NCBI RefSeq assembly: GCF_900142925.1
Contig: NZ_FRCN01000003.1
Location: 461,300 to 525,299 of the forward strand
Reading direction: 5' to 3'
Length of the DNA stretch: 64,000 nucleotides
From: Chitinophaga sp. CF418
Lineage (GTDB): Bacteria > Bacteroidota > Bacteroidia > Chitinophagales > Chitinophagaceae
The notes under the pieces are model-generated. The model saw only the letters and a list, made by a program, of their open reading frames with translations. It ran no database searches and was not told where the DNA came from. Positions within the stretch are counted from its first letter, which is position 1; the number at the start of each line of letters is the position of its first letter. Both the position numbers and the translations under genes were made by a program. Positions 36,602 to 43,531 of the stretch are shown here, piece after piece.

Positions 36602-38005
36602 TTATCTCCTTTCATTATACACGCCAAATTCTGCGATAGCAGGAGCTGCACTGAACTCGTCGATCACGATACGTACACGTCCACCCCATACACTGTCGAA
36701 GCGGTGTATTTTCACACGGCCTTCTCCTTCACCTTTGGCTAAGGGCTTCCAGGTACCGTTGTCATCATATTCAAGATGGTATTTTTTGATATTGTTGCCA
36801 TCTTCCACAATGCTGATCATATTAAAGCGCTGTGCTTTCTCAAAATCTACTTCATACCATGGTTGCTTTACTGCAGGATTAGACTGCCAGCTGCTGCTGA
36901 AGCGGTCGTCATTGGCGAAGTCCATAATATTCATATCATCGCTCCAGCTGGAATTGCTGCGCTGGAACTTGGCGATATTGGAAGAGATAATAGGCGCTAT
37001 GGCAGGTGGCAGTGCAGGCATAGCTCCTGTATTCTTCCAGCGTTTGCCCACTTCTTCCAGTGCCTGCACAGCATTAGGATCGATCAATCCCTCACGGTTT
37101 GGCGCTACGTTGAGGATAAAGTTACACCAGGCTTTATTCAGCGGCACCAGGATATCATCCACCAGTTTCGCCGGCTCTTTCACAGGCGTGGCAGGGAAAT
37201 TTGTTTTCCAGAACCAGGCGCTGTTGATAGGCAGACAGGATAATGCAGGCAGTCTGTTCGCCTCTTTGGAGATATGTTGTCCGGCTCCCTGTTCGTAGGA
37301 TTTGATATCTGTGTAAAATAAGGCCTCTGTCGGATATTTTGCCGCATTGAGGTCCATCACCAGGCAATTAGGTTGCAGGCTCTTAATGAGGCGGTAAATC
37401 TCTTCAAAAGGGATATCGTCATAAGAGATCCTGGACCAGGGTGCATCCCATCCGTCGATGATCAGCGCAGTGATCTCTCCGTAGTTGGTCAGCAGCTCTG
37501 TGAGCTGCGCTTTCACCATTTCGATATGCTTGCGCGTAATATCGTGCGGACGCAGTTTATGATGCGTATCCAGTATGGAGTAGTACAACATTACCTTCAG
37601 TCCTTTGGCGCGGAAAGCATTCACATATTCTCTTACCACATCCTTTTTATAGGGACTGTTCATCACGTTATAGTCGGTGGTCTTTGTATCCCAGATACAG
37701 AACCCGCTGTGATGTTTGGTGGTAAGACAACCGTAGCTCATATTGGCTGCTTTGGCGGTAGCGGCCCACTGGTTACAGTCAAGCTTTGTCGGATTGAAAA
37801 GTGATACCGGCGCTTCGGGATCAGGCCAATCCTGGTTGGCGAAAGTAGGAATGTTAAAATGGATAAACATACCGAAACGCAGATCAACAAATTGCTGTTG
37901 CAGCGTAGCGAGTGGCTTGCCTTCGGATTTTACCTGCGCCTTTAACATGGCAGGCATTAATAGTTGGATGCCCAGTAAGAGACGTAAACAGAATGTCTTC
38001 TTCAT
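36602..38005 (-). CDS. GH29 alpha-L-fucosidase-like glycoside hydrolase with C-terminal carbohydrate-binding module
   Basis: 467 residues. Signal peptide (to about 23, LKAQ), then a GH29 barrel: RFGMFIHFNIPTF, the block TKHHSGFCIWDTKTTDYNV and the catalytic region ALIIDGWDAPW, where Asp184 is the likely nucleophile. Residues about 330-467 look like an F5/8 type C (discoidin-like) carbohydrate-binding module (WYEVDFEKAQRFNMISI). GH29 enzymes remove alpha-L-fucose from glycans by a retaining mechanism, here in the periplasm or outside. Several GH29 sequence positions differ from well-studied enzymes (IDGWD instead of FDGGW), so other substrates are possible. The gene stands alone; no other polysaccharide genes are adjacent. 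Confidence 0.85.
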   Translation of the reverse strand: MKKTFCLRLLLGIQLLMPAMLKAQVKSEGKPLATLQQQFVDLRFGMFIHFNIPTFANQDWPDPEAPVSLFNPTKLDCNQWAATAKAANMSYGCLTTKHHSGFCIWDTKTTDYNVMNSPYKKDVVREYVNAFRAKGLKVMLYYSILDTHHKLRPHDITRKHIEMVKAQLTELLTNYGEITALIIDGWDAPWSRISYDDIPFEEIYRLIKSLQPNCLVMDLNAAKYPTEALFYTDIKSYEQGAGQHISKEANRLPALSCLPINSAWFWKTNFPATPVKEPAKLVDDILVPLNKAWCNFILNVAPNREGLIDPNAVQALEEVGKRWKNTGAMPALPPAIAPIISSNIAKFQRSNSSWSDDMNIMDFANDDRFSSSWQSNPAVKQPWYEVDFEKAQRFNMISIVEDGNNIKKYHLEYDDNGTWKPLAKGEGEGRVKIHRFDSVWGGRVRIVIDEFSAAPAIAEFGVYNERR

Positions 38006-38270
38006 AGTGAACTTTGATGCGATTTTGGATTATGAGACCCTGATGTTTCGTGGATAATTAATTTCTACAATGCACTAAAATATAACAATCATACTATGCA
38101 TTTCCTGTATGGTAATACAATATAACGAAATGCGAATTTCCCATTAGTTGATACATTTTAACAATTTAACAGGAATAAGCATGAGTACGTATTAAAATGT
38201 GGCATGGTGTTGGATTTATGCGGGTTACAAGGAACAACAGTTAGAGTCATTATAAACAAATACAATTTGT

Positions 38271-39128
38271 ATGAAACGAAGAGTCATATTCTTATTAGCA
38301 TTATCACTTCCCGTTCTATTATTCTCCTGCGTCAGTACGAAAAAATTCAAGGCTTCTGAGGCCAGATATGCCGATTTATCGGGCAAATATGCAAGCCTGC
38401 AAAGTAAACTGGATGATTGCCAGCGTAGCTTACGCGACACTGCTTCTGCATTTGAGCGTAGCAGAAACCTGAGTGAAGAAAGAGTGGAAGGATTAAAACA
38501 GAATAATAACACGTTACTGAACCAGTTGAAAGATCTGTCTGTTATCAGCAATTCACAGGCAGAAAGCATCAAGAAATCACTGGATAATATAGGCGCTAAA
38601 GATGCCTATATACAGGACCTGCAATCCGCCATTGCGCGTAAAGACTCTCTGAACATGGCACTTGTGATGAACCTGAAAGGCGCCATTGGCAACCTGGATG
38701 ATAAAGACATTAACATCAAAGTAGAGAAAGGCGTAGTGTATATCGATATATCAGATAAACTGCTGTTTGAAAGCGGCAGCTACGATATCACTGCAAGGGC
38801 GAAAGAAGTGCTTGGAAAAGTAGCGAAGGTATTGCTTAATCAGCCGGATATTGAGTTTATGGTGGAAGGCCACACAGATACCAACCCTTTCAAAAGAGGC
38901 GTATTACTGGACAACTGGGACCTGAGTGTGAAGAGGGCTACTGCTGTAACAAGGATATTACAGGTTGATTATGGTATTCCTCCTGCCCATATCACCGCCG
39001 CAGGTAGAGGTGAATACCTTCCTGTCGCCACCAACGATACACCTGAAGGAAGGGCTGCTAACCGCCGTACACGTATCGTGATACTGCCGCAGCTTGACCA
39101 GTTCTTTAAACTGCTGGAAAAGAAATAA
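38271..39128 (+). CDS. OmpA-family peptidoglycan-binding lipoprotein
   Basis: 285 residues. A lipoprotein signal (MKRRVIFLLALSLPVLLFSC, Cys20) is followed by a helical coiled-coil region (about 30-125, rich in Lys, Asp and Leu) and a C-terminal OmpA domain (about 160-275) with EGHTDTNPF and DLSVKRATAVTRIL, the part that clasps peptidoglycan. It should tie the outer membrane to the cell wall. It is a single-gene unit with its own hairpin terminator at 39155 and an upstream AT-rich region of 265 bases that carries an inverted repeat of 7 bp (38098-38104 with 38127-38133). Confidence 0.93.
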   Translation: MKRRVIFLLALSLPVLLFSCVSTKKFKASEARYADLSGKYASLQSKLDDCQRSLRDTASAFERSRNLSEERVEGLKQNNNTLLNQLKDLSVISNSQAESIKKSLDNIGAKDAYIQDLQSAIARKDSLNMALVMNLKGAIGNLDDKDINIKVEKGVVYIDISDKLLFESGSYDITARAKEVLGKVAKVLLNQPDIEFMVEGHTDTNPFKRGVLLDNWDLSVKRATAVTRILQVDYGIPPAHITAAGRGEYLPVATNDTPEGRAANRRTRIVILPQLDQFFKLLEKK

Positions 39129-39154
39129 GATATCATCCATTTCATTATAGCAAG

Positions 39155-39192
39155 GAAGGGCGTCTTCGTTATCGGAGGCGCTCCTTCTTTTA
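39155..39192 (+). terminator. Rho-independent terminator of the OmpA gene
   Basis: Imperfect stem GAAGG-GCGTCT / AGGCGCTCCTTC (39155-39165 with 39175-39186) with one bulge, followed by TTTTAT. It sits 26 bases after the stop codon and overlaps the end of the convergent gene. Confidence 0.65.
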
Positions 39193-39918
39193 TACCGTCG
39201 CTGCAATGACACTGCGTGTCTTTGTGTCAAACACCAGGATGCCTTCGCTGGTAGCATCCAGCTGATTCACCAGTACACCGGTATTATCCCATATGCCAGA
39301 CTTCCCTGCACATTCAAATCCGTCAGACTCCCCTACTGCATTCGCCAGCAATACCGTCATTTCATATTGCTCTCCTATTTCTGACAATCTTGCAATCGCC
39401 CTATCAATCCCTCCTGTCGATTTCACCGCACTGGCAATATATACTGCTGCGCCACTTTTATAAGCATCTTCCACATGCGCCGGTACTGACAGTTCGTAAC
39501 AAATAGCCAGGGCCACATCACTTTCCTCTCCCAACAAACTAACGGTGCTTTGTCCGCTAACGAAGTAAGGATCTTCATCTGCATGCAGGTATTTCTTCGC
39601 GTACACTTCTCTGTCTTTACCTGGCTGAAACAGTACCATACTGATCGTGATACCTGTGTCTCCTTTCAGCGGTGCGCCTATGCCGATCGTTACCTTTTTT
39701 TCGTCGCTGATGTGTTGAAAATCGTTCAGGCATTCATCGTCTATACAGATCGCCAGGTCTTTTGCCAGTGTGGGTTCATAACCTGTGATGGATAATTCCG
39801 GGAAGATGATGATGTCTGCATCGTGAGCAATAGCCAGATCAATGATCTTTTTGTGGTTTTCTATGTTACTCCGGATGTCGCCTTTTACTGCTTTTGCCTG
39901 CGCTACGCAAATTTTCAT
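39190..39918 (-). CDS. Carbon-nitrogen hydrolase (nitrilase superfamily) amidase
   Basis: 242 residues, slightly short for the superfamily (usual 250-300). The catalytic triad can be placed: Glu41 in IIFPELSITGYEP, Lys108 in YAKKYLHADED and Cys140 in ALAICYELSVP. These enzymes hydrolyse C-N bonds of amides or carbamoyl compounds with a covalent thioester. The opening MKICVAQAKAVKGDIRSNIENH is typical. Cytoplasmic, no signal peptide. It has no clear partners; the substrate (for example an omega-amide or N-carbamoyl compound) cannot be told. Start ATG at 39918. Confidence 0.92.
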   Translation of the reverse strand: MKICVAQAKAVKGDIRSNIENHKKIIDLAIAHDADIIIFPELSITGYEPTLAKDLAICIDDECLNDFQHISDEKKVTIGIGAPLKGDTGITISMVLFQPGKDREVYAKKYLHADEDPYFVSGQSTVSLLGEESDVALAICYELSVPAHVEDAYKSGAAVYIASAVKSTGGIDRAIARLSEIGEQYEMTVLLANAVGESDGFECAGKSGIWDNTGVLVNQLDATSEGILVFDTKTRSVIAATV

Positions 39919-40038
39919 AGTCTGGTGAGTTTTTAATGGATGCTTGCCGGTTAGGATGATGTAATATTATTGCTATATTTTAAGAAAAAGAAGTGGGGCG
40001 GGATATTTTATTGGTGGCAATTGTGTTTTACAGTAAGG

Positions 40039-40072
40039 GGAAGCGTTCCGGCCATAAGACCAGAACGCTTCC
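40039..40072 (-). terminator. Hairpin downstream of the 40087 gene
   Basis: Perfect 10-bp stem (40039-40048 with 40063-40072). It lies 15 bases after the minus-strand stop at 40087. The run after the stem is C-rich and then mixed rather than a T-tract, so termination is likely but not certain. Confidence 0.5.
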
Positions 40073-40086
40073 TGTTAAATGAATCA

Positions 40087-40644
40087 CTAGATCTCAAATT
40101 CTGCTTCGGTAACATTACCCGGCAGATCGGTGGCCGTAATCTGGATACGGGAACCCAATACTGAGGCATTCGCTGCTGTAGCTACATACTTCCAGTAGTT
40201 GCCGATATCCGGGACGGCGTCTCCCTGCTCCAGCTCCGCTCCTGCCGCAGACAGGATTGTTACTTTTACAGACTCGACGCGGACGACGTCTTTCACCAGG
40301 GCTACGATCACATCGCCCACCAGGCCTTTATATTGTTTCGTATCAATTTCCAATATCCTTGGCGGTCTGGCTGCATCCCTGAAGGCTGCATTAAAGGCTG
40401 TTTGGCCTCCCGTTGTTGCTTTTTCATACAACAGTTTCGTTGCAGGATCAGAGATTGCTTTCTGAGCGTATGCCGAACAACGTTCGAAATTCAGCTGTAC
40501 TGCCAACTGCTCTTCAGTCGGCGGCTTCTTGCTAGGACCACGCCTGGGACCGGAAATTGTTTTATCTTTTTTTACGCTGAAGGTTACGTTTCCAATAGTA
40601 CCGGACGTTCCTTCCATCATTTTATTTTGTTTTATGTATGCCAT
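40087..40644 (-). CDS. Conserved hypothetical protein, related to the 42196 gene
   Basis: 185 residues from the ATG at 40644; the frame is open ten codons further upstream but the sequence MAYIKQNKMM looks like the true N-terminus. The N-terminal half is basic (KKDKTISGPRRGPSKKPPTEEQ) and ends in helical text LNFERCSAYAQKAISDPATKLLYEKA; the C-terminal 85 residues look like an Ig-like beta fold (DVVRVESVKVTILSAAGAELEQG, ending VTEAEFEI). The N-terminal half aligns with the small protein at 42196-42486. No signal peptide. Function unknown; basic charge suggests nucleic-acid binding, which is inference. Confidence 0.7.
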   Translation of the reverse strand: MAYIKQNKMMEGTSGTIGNVTFSVKKDKTISGPRRGPSKKPPTEEQLAVQLNFERCSAYAQKAISDPATKLLYEKATTGGQTAFNAAFRDAARPPRILEIDTKQYKGLVGDVIVALVKDVVRVESVKVTILSAAGAELEQGDAVPDIGNYWKYVATAANASVLGSRIQITATDLPGNVTEAEFEI

Positions 40645-40700
40645 ATTCTTTAAGTTTTTAAGATTAAAAATCAAGTTTTACTACAATCACCACCGCCGGG

Positions 40701-40730
40701 TGTAACAGGAGGCACCTCTCTCCTGTTACA
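40701..40730. repeat. Perfect 11-bp inverted repeat
   Basis: 40701-40711 and 40720-40730 are exact reverse complements around an 8-base loop. It lies between the LytTR stop (40767) and the start of the next minus-strand gene (40644), with no T-tract on either side. It may be an operator, an attenuator or a processing site. Confidence 0.6.
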
Positions 40731-40766
40731 GGTGCAGCCCCTTTGGCTGTGATTGATGACACAATG

Positions 40767-41192
40767 TTAGGAAGGATTTTGAGGCGGTTTTGAAGAAAGT
40801 GCACGAGGAGGCGAAATTCGATCACGAGGAGGCGAAATCCCGTCACGAGCCCCCTCATTTTCCCCACTTCCAATCACTGTAAAAAGGTTAAAAAAAGACT
40901 TTCTTATTTCCTGGGTCAGCAAAATTTCATCTCCTCCCTTTACGATGATGGTGTCTGCTCCGACACTTTTAATGCATCTGAGGGAAACAATATAATTTCT
41001 GTGGGTACGGAAGAAAATATTGGGGGGAAGTTGCTTCTCGATTTGTTTCAGGCTGTATTTAGCGGGGAGGGAACGGCCGTCTGTAAGTTTCAAAAGGATA
41101 TAATGCTTCTGTACGGTAATATAGATGATCTCCTCATAAAAGACCACTTCGTGAATACCATTTTTTGTAAAGATCAGAATACCTTCTTTCAT
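40767..41192 (-). CDS. Orphan LytTR-domain DNA-binding regulator
   Basis: 141 residues from the ATG at 41192. Residues about 8-100 are a LytTR domain: FTKNGIHEVVFYEEIIYITVQKHYILLKLTDGR, then FFRTHRNYIVSLRCIKSV and LLTQEIRKSFF. LytTR domains bind direct repeats in promoters and usually follow a response-regulator receiver domain, which is missing here. The frame is open to a TTG/ATG at 41342, adding about 50 residues with a Tyr-rich hydrophobic stretch (YYYYPYYYIPYAAST); this extension is coded by TAG-like microrepeats and is probably not real, although a membrane helix cannot be excluded. The C-terminal tail is Pro/Arg/Ser-rich and coded by a 21-base direct repeat. Target genes unknown. Confidence 0.78.
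   Translation of the reverse strand: MKEGILIFTKNGIHEVVFYEEIIYITVQKHYILLKLTDGRSLPAKYSLKQIEKQLPPNIFFRTHRNYIVSLRCIKSVGADTIIVKGGDEILLTQEIRKSFFNLFTVIGSGENEGARDGISPPRDRISPPRALSSKPPQNPS
40802..40849. repeat. 21-base-period microrepeat in the LytTR C-terminal tail
   Basis: CACGAGGAGGCGAAAT occurs at 40802-40817 and 40823-40838, with a third partial copy starting at 40843. On the minus strand it encodes a seven-residue Ser-Pro-Pro-Arg type repeat. Probably replication slippage; length may vary between strains. Confidence 0.7.
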
Positions 41193-41514
41193 TAAAATCA
41201 GGAATCGTGAACAATTGGTTTTTAAAACGGGGGGAAAGAGCGCTGTGGAAGCCGCGTAGGGAATATAGTAGTAGGGATAGTAGTAGTATAGAATTAGACT
41301 GACCAGTAAGAGAGTTACTGGAGTGGAAATTACCTGAAGCAAGATTCATTGAAATGGTGTTCATAGTGGAAACTTTTAATACTAAAAAAGATTATGGTTA
41401 AGTACCGGACTGGAATTAACAATATCCATGTAATTTAATGAAAAATAAACATTTATAGATCAAAATGAGACCGGAATTTTGAAAAATTTGCCGTTATAAT
41501 TGGGTTGAAATTCG

Positions 41515-41609
41515 GTAGAGATATAGTAGAGATTCGCTTATCCTCCCTTAATCTTCCCTTTTAAAGGGAGGATTAAGGGAGGATAAGCGAATCTCTACTA
41601 TATCTCTAC
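41515..41609 (+). repeat. Near-perfect 47-bp inverted repeat with a one-base loop
   Basis: Bases 41515-41561 pair with 41563-41609 around a single T at 41562. All pairs are Watson-Crick except T41554/G41570, a G-U pair in plus-strand RNA but an A-C mismatch in minus-strand RNA, so the plus strand is the likely transcript; one further outer G-T pair extends it. The arms carry a polypyrimidine/polypurine core (TCCTCCCTTAATC) and an 11-base direct repeat GAGATATAGTA at the foot, with one extra copy on the right. No coding frame, no T-run. It sits about 320 bases from the LytTR start and 120 bases ahead of the promoter-like site at 41728. The loop is too tight for a normal hairpin, so a cruciform or a duplicated-inverted insertion scar is possible. 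Confidence 0.9.
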
Positions 41610-41727
41610 TATATCTCATGCGCGCCTCAATGTTAGATCTCGTATTACTCCAGACAATTCCTTAACAGAAATGACCAAATGTGCAAGTACTACGGAAAGC
41701 CGAACACCATTTATGTAGCGAGAAAAA

Positions 41728-41758
41728 TTCCAATGACATTATATATATCTTATATTTG
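41728..41758 (+). promoter_or_regulatory. Candidate Bacteroidota-type promoter
   Basis: TATATTTG at 41751-41758 fits the -7 consensus TAnnTTTG, with TTC at 41728-41730 in place of the -33 TTG and a 20-base spacer. It would start transcription about 45 bases ahead of the 102-residue gene at 41808. Confidence 0.45.
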
Positions 41759-41783
41759 TAAATATGAAAAAAGAATTTGATGC

Positions 41784-41808
41784 CTTGTAACACCAAAGTG
41801 TTTACAAG
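41784..41808 (+). promoter_or_regulatory. Hairpin covering the GTG start, after an 8-codon leader frame
   Basis: CTTGTAACAC (41784-41793) pairs with GTGTTTACAAG (41798-41808) with one bulge and reaches the first base of the GTG start. A short frame MKKEFDAL (41764-41790) ends inside the hairpin. A ribosome finishing this frame would open the hairpin, a layout like translational attenuation; this is inference. Confidence 0.4.
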
Positions 41809-42116
41809 TGAAGAACAAAAAGCTACTGAAAGAGACAACTGATAACAAAACCTACAAATGCGCTCATAAGCGTATATACGGTCGCTGTTGGATTTGTCCT
41901 TATCACGGCACATTCTGGAGCAAATGCTCAGATATCCGTTGGAACCATTACTATTACTACAATGACGAAACCCTCGGGCCCGATGCCAGGCGGTTTCACA
42001 ATCCACCTAATTGGAAGCTCGTCTCTAAAAACAAGAAACAGTGGATGAGAAAAAAGTTCATCTTCAATGAACACTGGGATAGCAATAGAGTCTATTTTGA
42101 AATTGGGTGGGAGTAA
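41808..42116 (+). CDS. Small Cys/His/Trp-rich protein, unknown function
   Basis: 102 residues from a GTG at 41808; the frame closes upstream at 41778 and holds no ATG, so GTG is the only reasonable start. The protein is basic and rich in Cys, His, Trp and Tyr: KCAHKRIYGRCWICPYH, then FWSKCSDIRWNHYYYY, then PDARRFHNPPNWK. Four Cys and several His are placed like a zinc-binding fold. No family recognised. It has a promoter-like site, a start-site hairpin and a perfect terminator just after the stop, so it looks like a real, separately controlled gene. Nucleic-acid or metal binding is possible but not shown. Confidence 0.65.
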   Translation: MKNKKLLKETTDNKTYKCAHKRIYGRCWICPYHGTFWSKCSDIRWNHYYYYNDETLGPDARRFHNPPNWKLVSKNKKQWMRKKFIFNEHWDSNRVYFEIGWE

Positions 42117-42120
42117 AAAA

Positions 42121-42156
42121 GAAAGCCGCTTCGAAAATGAAGCGGCTTTCTTCTTA
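42121..42156. terminator. Bidirectional terminator, perfect 12-bp stem
   Basis: 42121-42132 pair exactly with 42139-42150 around a 6-base loop; TTCTTAT follows on the plus side and a run of A (T on minus) precedes it. It separates convergent genes ending at 42116 and 42196. Confidence 0.85.
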
Positions 42157-42195
42157 TAAGCTATCAGTATAATTGCTGGCTCATCCTGAATATCT

Positions 42196-42486
42196 CTAAT
42201 GACTATCCAGATAGTCTTTAACAGCCGAATGATATACACTCATTCCAGGCCTGACTTTGTAAGCACCTTTCTTTACAGGATCATTGATAATGCCTCTTGC
42301 ATATGCTATTGCAGCTGTAAACTTACTGTTGGATTTCAACTGCAACTTCGAAGGAATGACATTGCTCATGTCGGGGTATTTACTGATAAATACCTTCCCC
42401 TTACGGGCTTTCAGTATAAAGCCCGGATCTATTTCACCGTGACCGAGCCTTACGCCGGTTAATAATGGATTTCTTGTTCTTGCCAT
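42196..42486 (-). CDS. Conserved hypothetical protein, short relative of the 40087 gene
   Basis: 96 residues, basic, no signal peptide. It shares with the 40087 product a pattern of Ser, then Pro, QL, Phe, YA, I, DP, K and Tyr at matching spacings: IPSKLQLKSNSKFTAAIAYARGIINDPVKKGAY against PTEEQLAVQLNFERCSAYAQKAISDPATKLLY. It lacks the beta-rich C-terminal half of that protein. Function unknown. The ATG at 42486 starts an N-terminus MARTRNPLLTGVRLG that also resembles it in style. Separate transcription unit ended by the hairpin at 42121. Confidence 0.68.
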   Translation of the reverse strand: MARTRNPLLTGVRLGHGEIDPGFILKARKGKVFISKYPDMSNVIPSKLQLKSNSKFTAAIAYARGIINDPVKKGAYKVRPGMSVYHSAVKDYLDSH

Positions 42487-42934
42487 AATTTTTAGATTAA
42501 AACTAGGGGAATTAGGATTGCGGGTTTTACGGAAATTTATGCTACACTATTACTAAAAAAATAATGGCTTTCGCTGTTAGATGATTCTTTGGTTCAATAT
42601 GAAGGTTATACCGAGATGCGAAGCGTTACTTCAATATATCCTAAAAAGAAACTAGGGTACAAAGCAATAAACAGCAATGGTCTACTGAAGACAATAAGTA
42701 TGAATCAAAGCCCCTAACTCCTTCTATTTACAGGCTGAAGGCTCTGTCTACCGGAACCTTACAGCCTTATAAAGAAAATCAAACAATAGGAATGAAAAAC
42801 CTAGCAAAATAACAAATGATACTACCTGAAGCCTCAACGAGATAGGGGCAGCCATGATTCTTGTCCAGTTATTTAACACCGGCATCATTTTTATGTTTAA
42901 AAACTATTGATAACAGGTCATCCAGACTTGAAAT
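42487..42934. other. Intergenic region without recognisable gene
   Basis: 448 AT-rich bases between divergent genes. No start-to-stop frame of note on either strand, no strong hairpin and no clear TAnnTTTG site close to either gene. It must contain the promoters of the 42196 gene and of the sigma gene at 42935. Confidence 0.4.
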
Positions 42935-43489
42935 ATGAAGGGAGAAGAAACTAAGCACAGCGATTTCGAACTATTAGAGCAAATTAAGGCGGATAGTGCA
43001 TCGGCCCTTGCAGAGCTTCATGCCAAATATAGAACCAGGATGCTCAGGGAGTCATTCTATATTGTCAACGATCTCAACGATGCAGAAGATATTGTGCAAG
43101 AGATTTTTATCGATGTATGGAATCGGCGAAATAAGATTGGTACAGGCCCCTTCTTACCTTACCTTCTTCGGGCAACCTGGAATGCAAGTGTACTACATAT
43201 GCGCGGTAAGCTGGATAAAGAAGAGAAGCAGAAGATGTATGATTATATATCCGAAAAAATTACTACTGAACAACCATTTGAGCAGGAAGAACTCGCTAAA
43301 CTTTTGGACAAAGCATTGCAATTAGTTCCGCCAGCCGCTCGTAAGTCATTTATGTTACAATATATGGAGGGGCATGACCAAAAAGGTATTGCAGCTCAAC
43401 AGAACATCAGCCTGCAGGTGGTAAAGAATAACGTGAGTCTGGCGCTAAAAATTCTGAGAAGTGTGCTCGGATCAAAAAAAAGTCTGTAA
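42935..43489 (+). CDS. ECF sigma-70 factor (FecI-like)
   Basis: 184 residues. Region 2 at about 20-85 (LHAKYRTRMLRESFYIVNDLNDAEDIVQEIFIDVWNRR) and region 4 at about 125-175 (LVPPAARKSFMLQYMEGHDQKGIAAQQNISLQVVKNNVSLAL) with a helix-turn-helix. It is 42 bases ahead of a FecR gene, forming a sigma/anti-sigma pair. Unlike the other pairs here, no SusC/SusD follows directly; instead there are 1.1 kb of non-coding DNA and a small exported peptide gene. It may act on SusC genes elsewhere, or on the operon at 46120-56791 that runs toward it. Confidence 0.93.
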   Translation: MKGEETKHSDFELLEQIKADSASALAELHAKYRTRMLRESFYIVNDLNDAEDIVQEIFIDVWNRRNKIGTGPFLPYLLRATWNASVLHMRGKLDKEEKQKMYDYISEKITTEQPFEQEELAKLLDKALQLVPPAARKSFMLQYMEGHDQKGIAAQQNISLQVVKNNVSLALKILRSVLGSKKSL

Positions 43490-43531
43490 CAAGACGTTAC
43501 CTTTTGGTAGATTTTATAAGATATTAATATA

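Noticed and set aside
36602..38005. A polysaccharide utilisation locus around the GH29 gene
   Set aside because: No SusC/SusD, other glycosidase or sulfatase gene is adjacent; the nearest SusCD operons are more than 10 kb away and have other partners.
41193..41342. 50-residue N-terminal extension of the LytTR protein with a Tyr-rich run
   Set aside because: Coded by short TAG-like repeats, not conserved in style, and the ATG at 41192 fits the domain start; kept only as an alternative.
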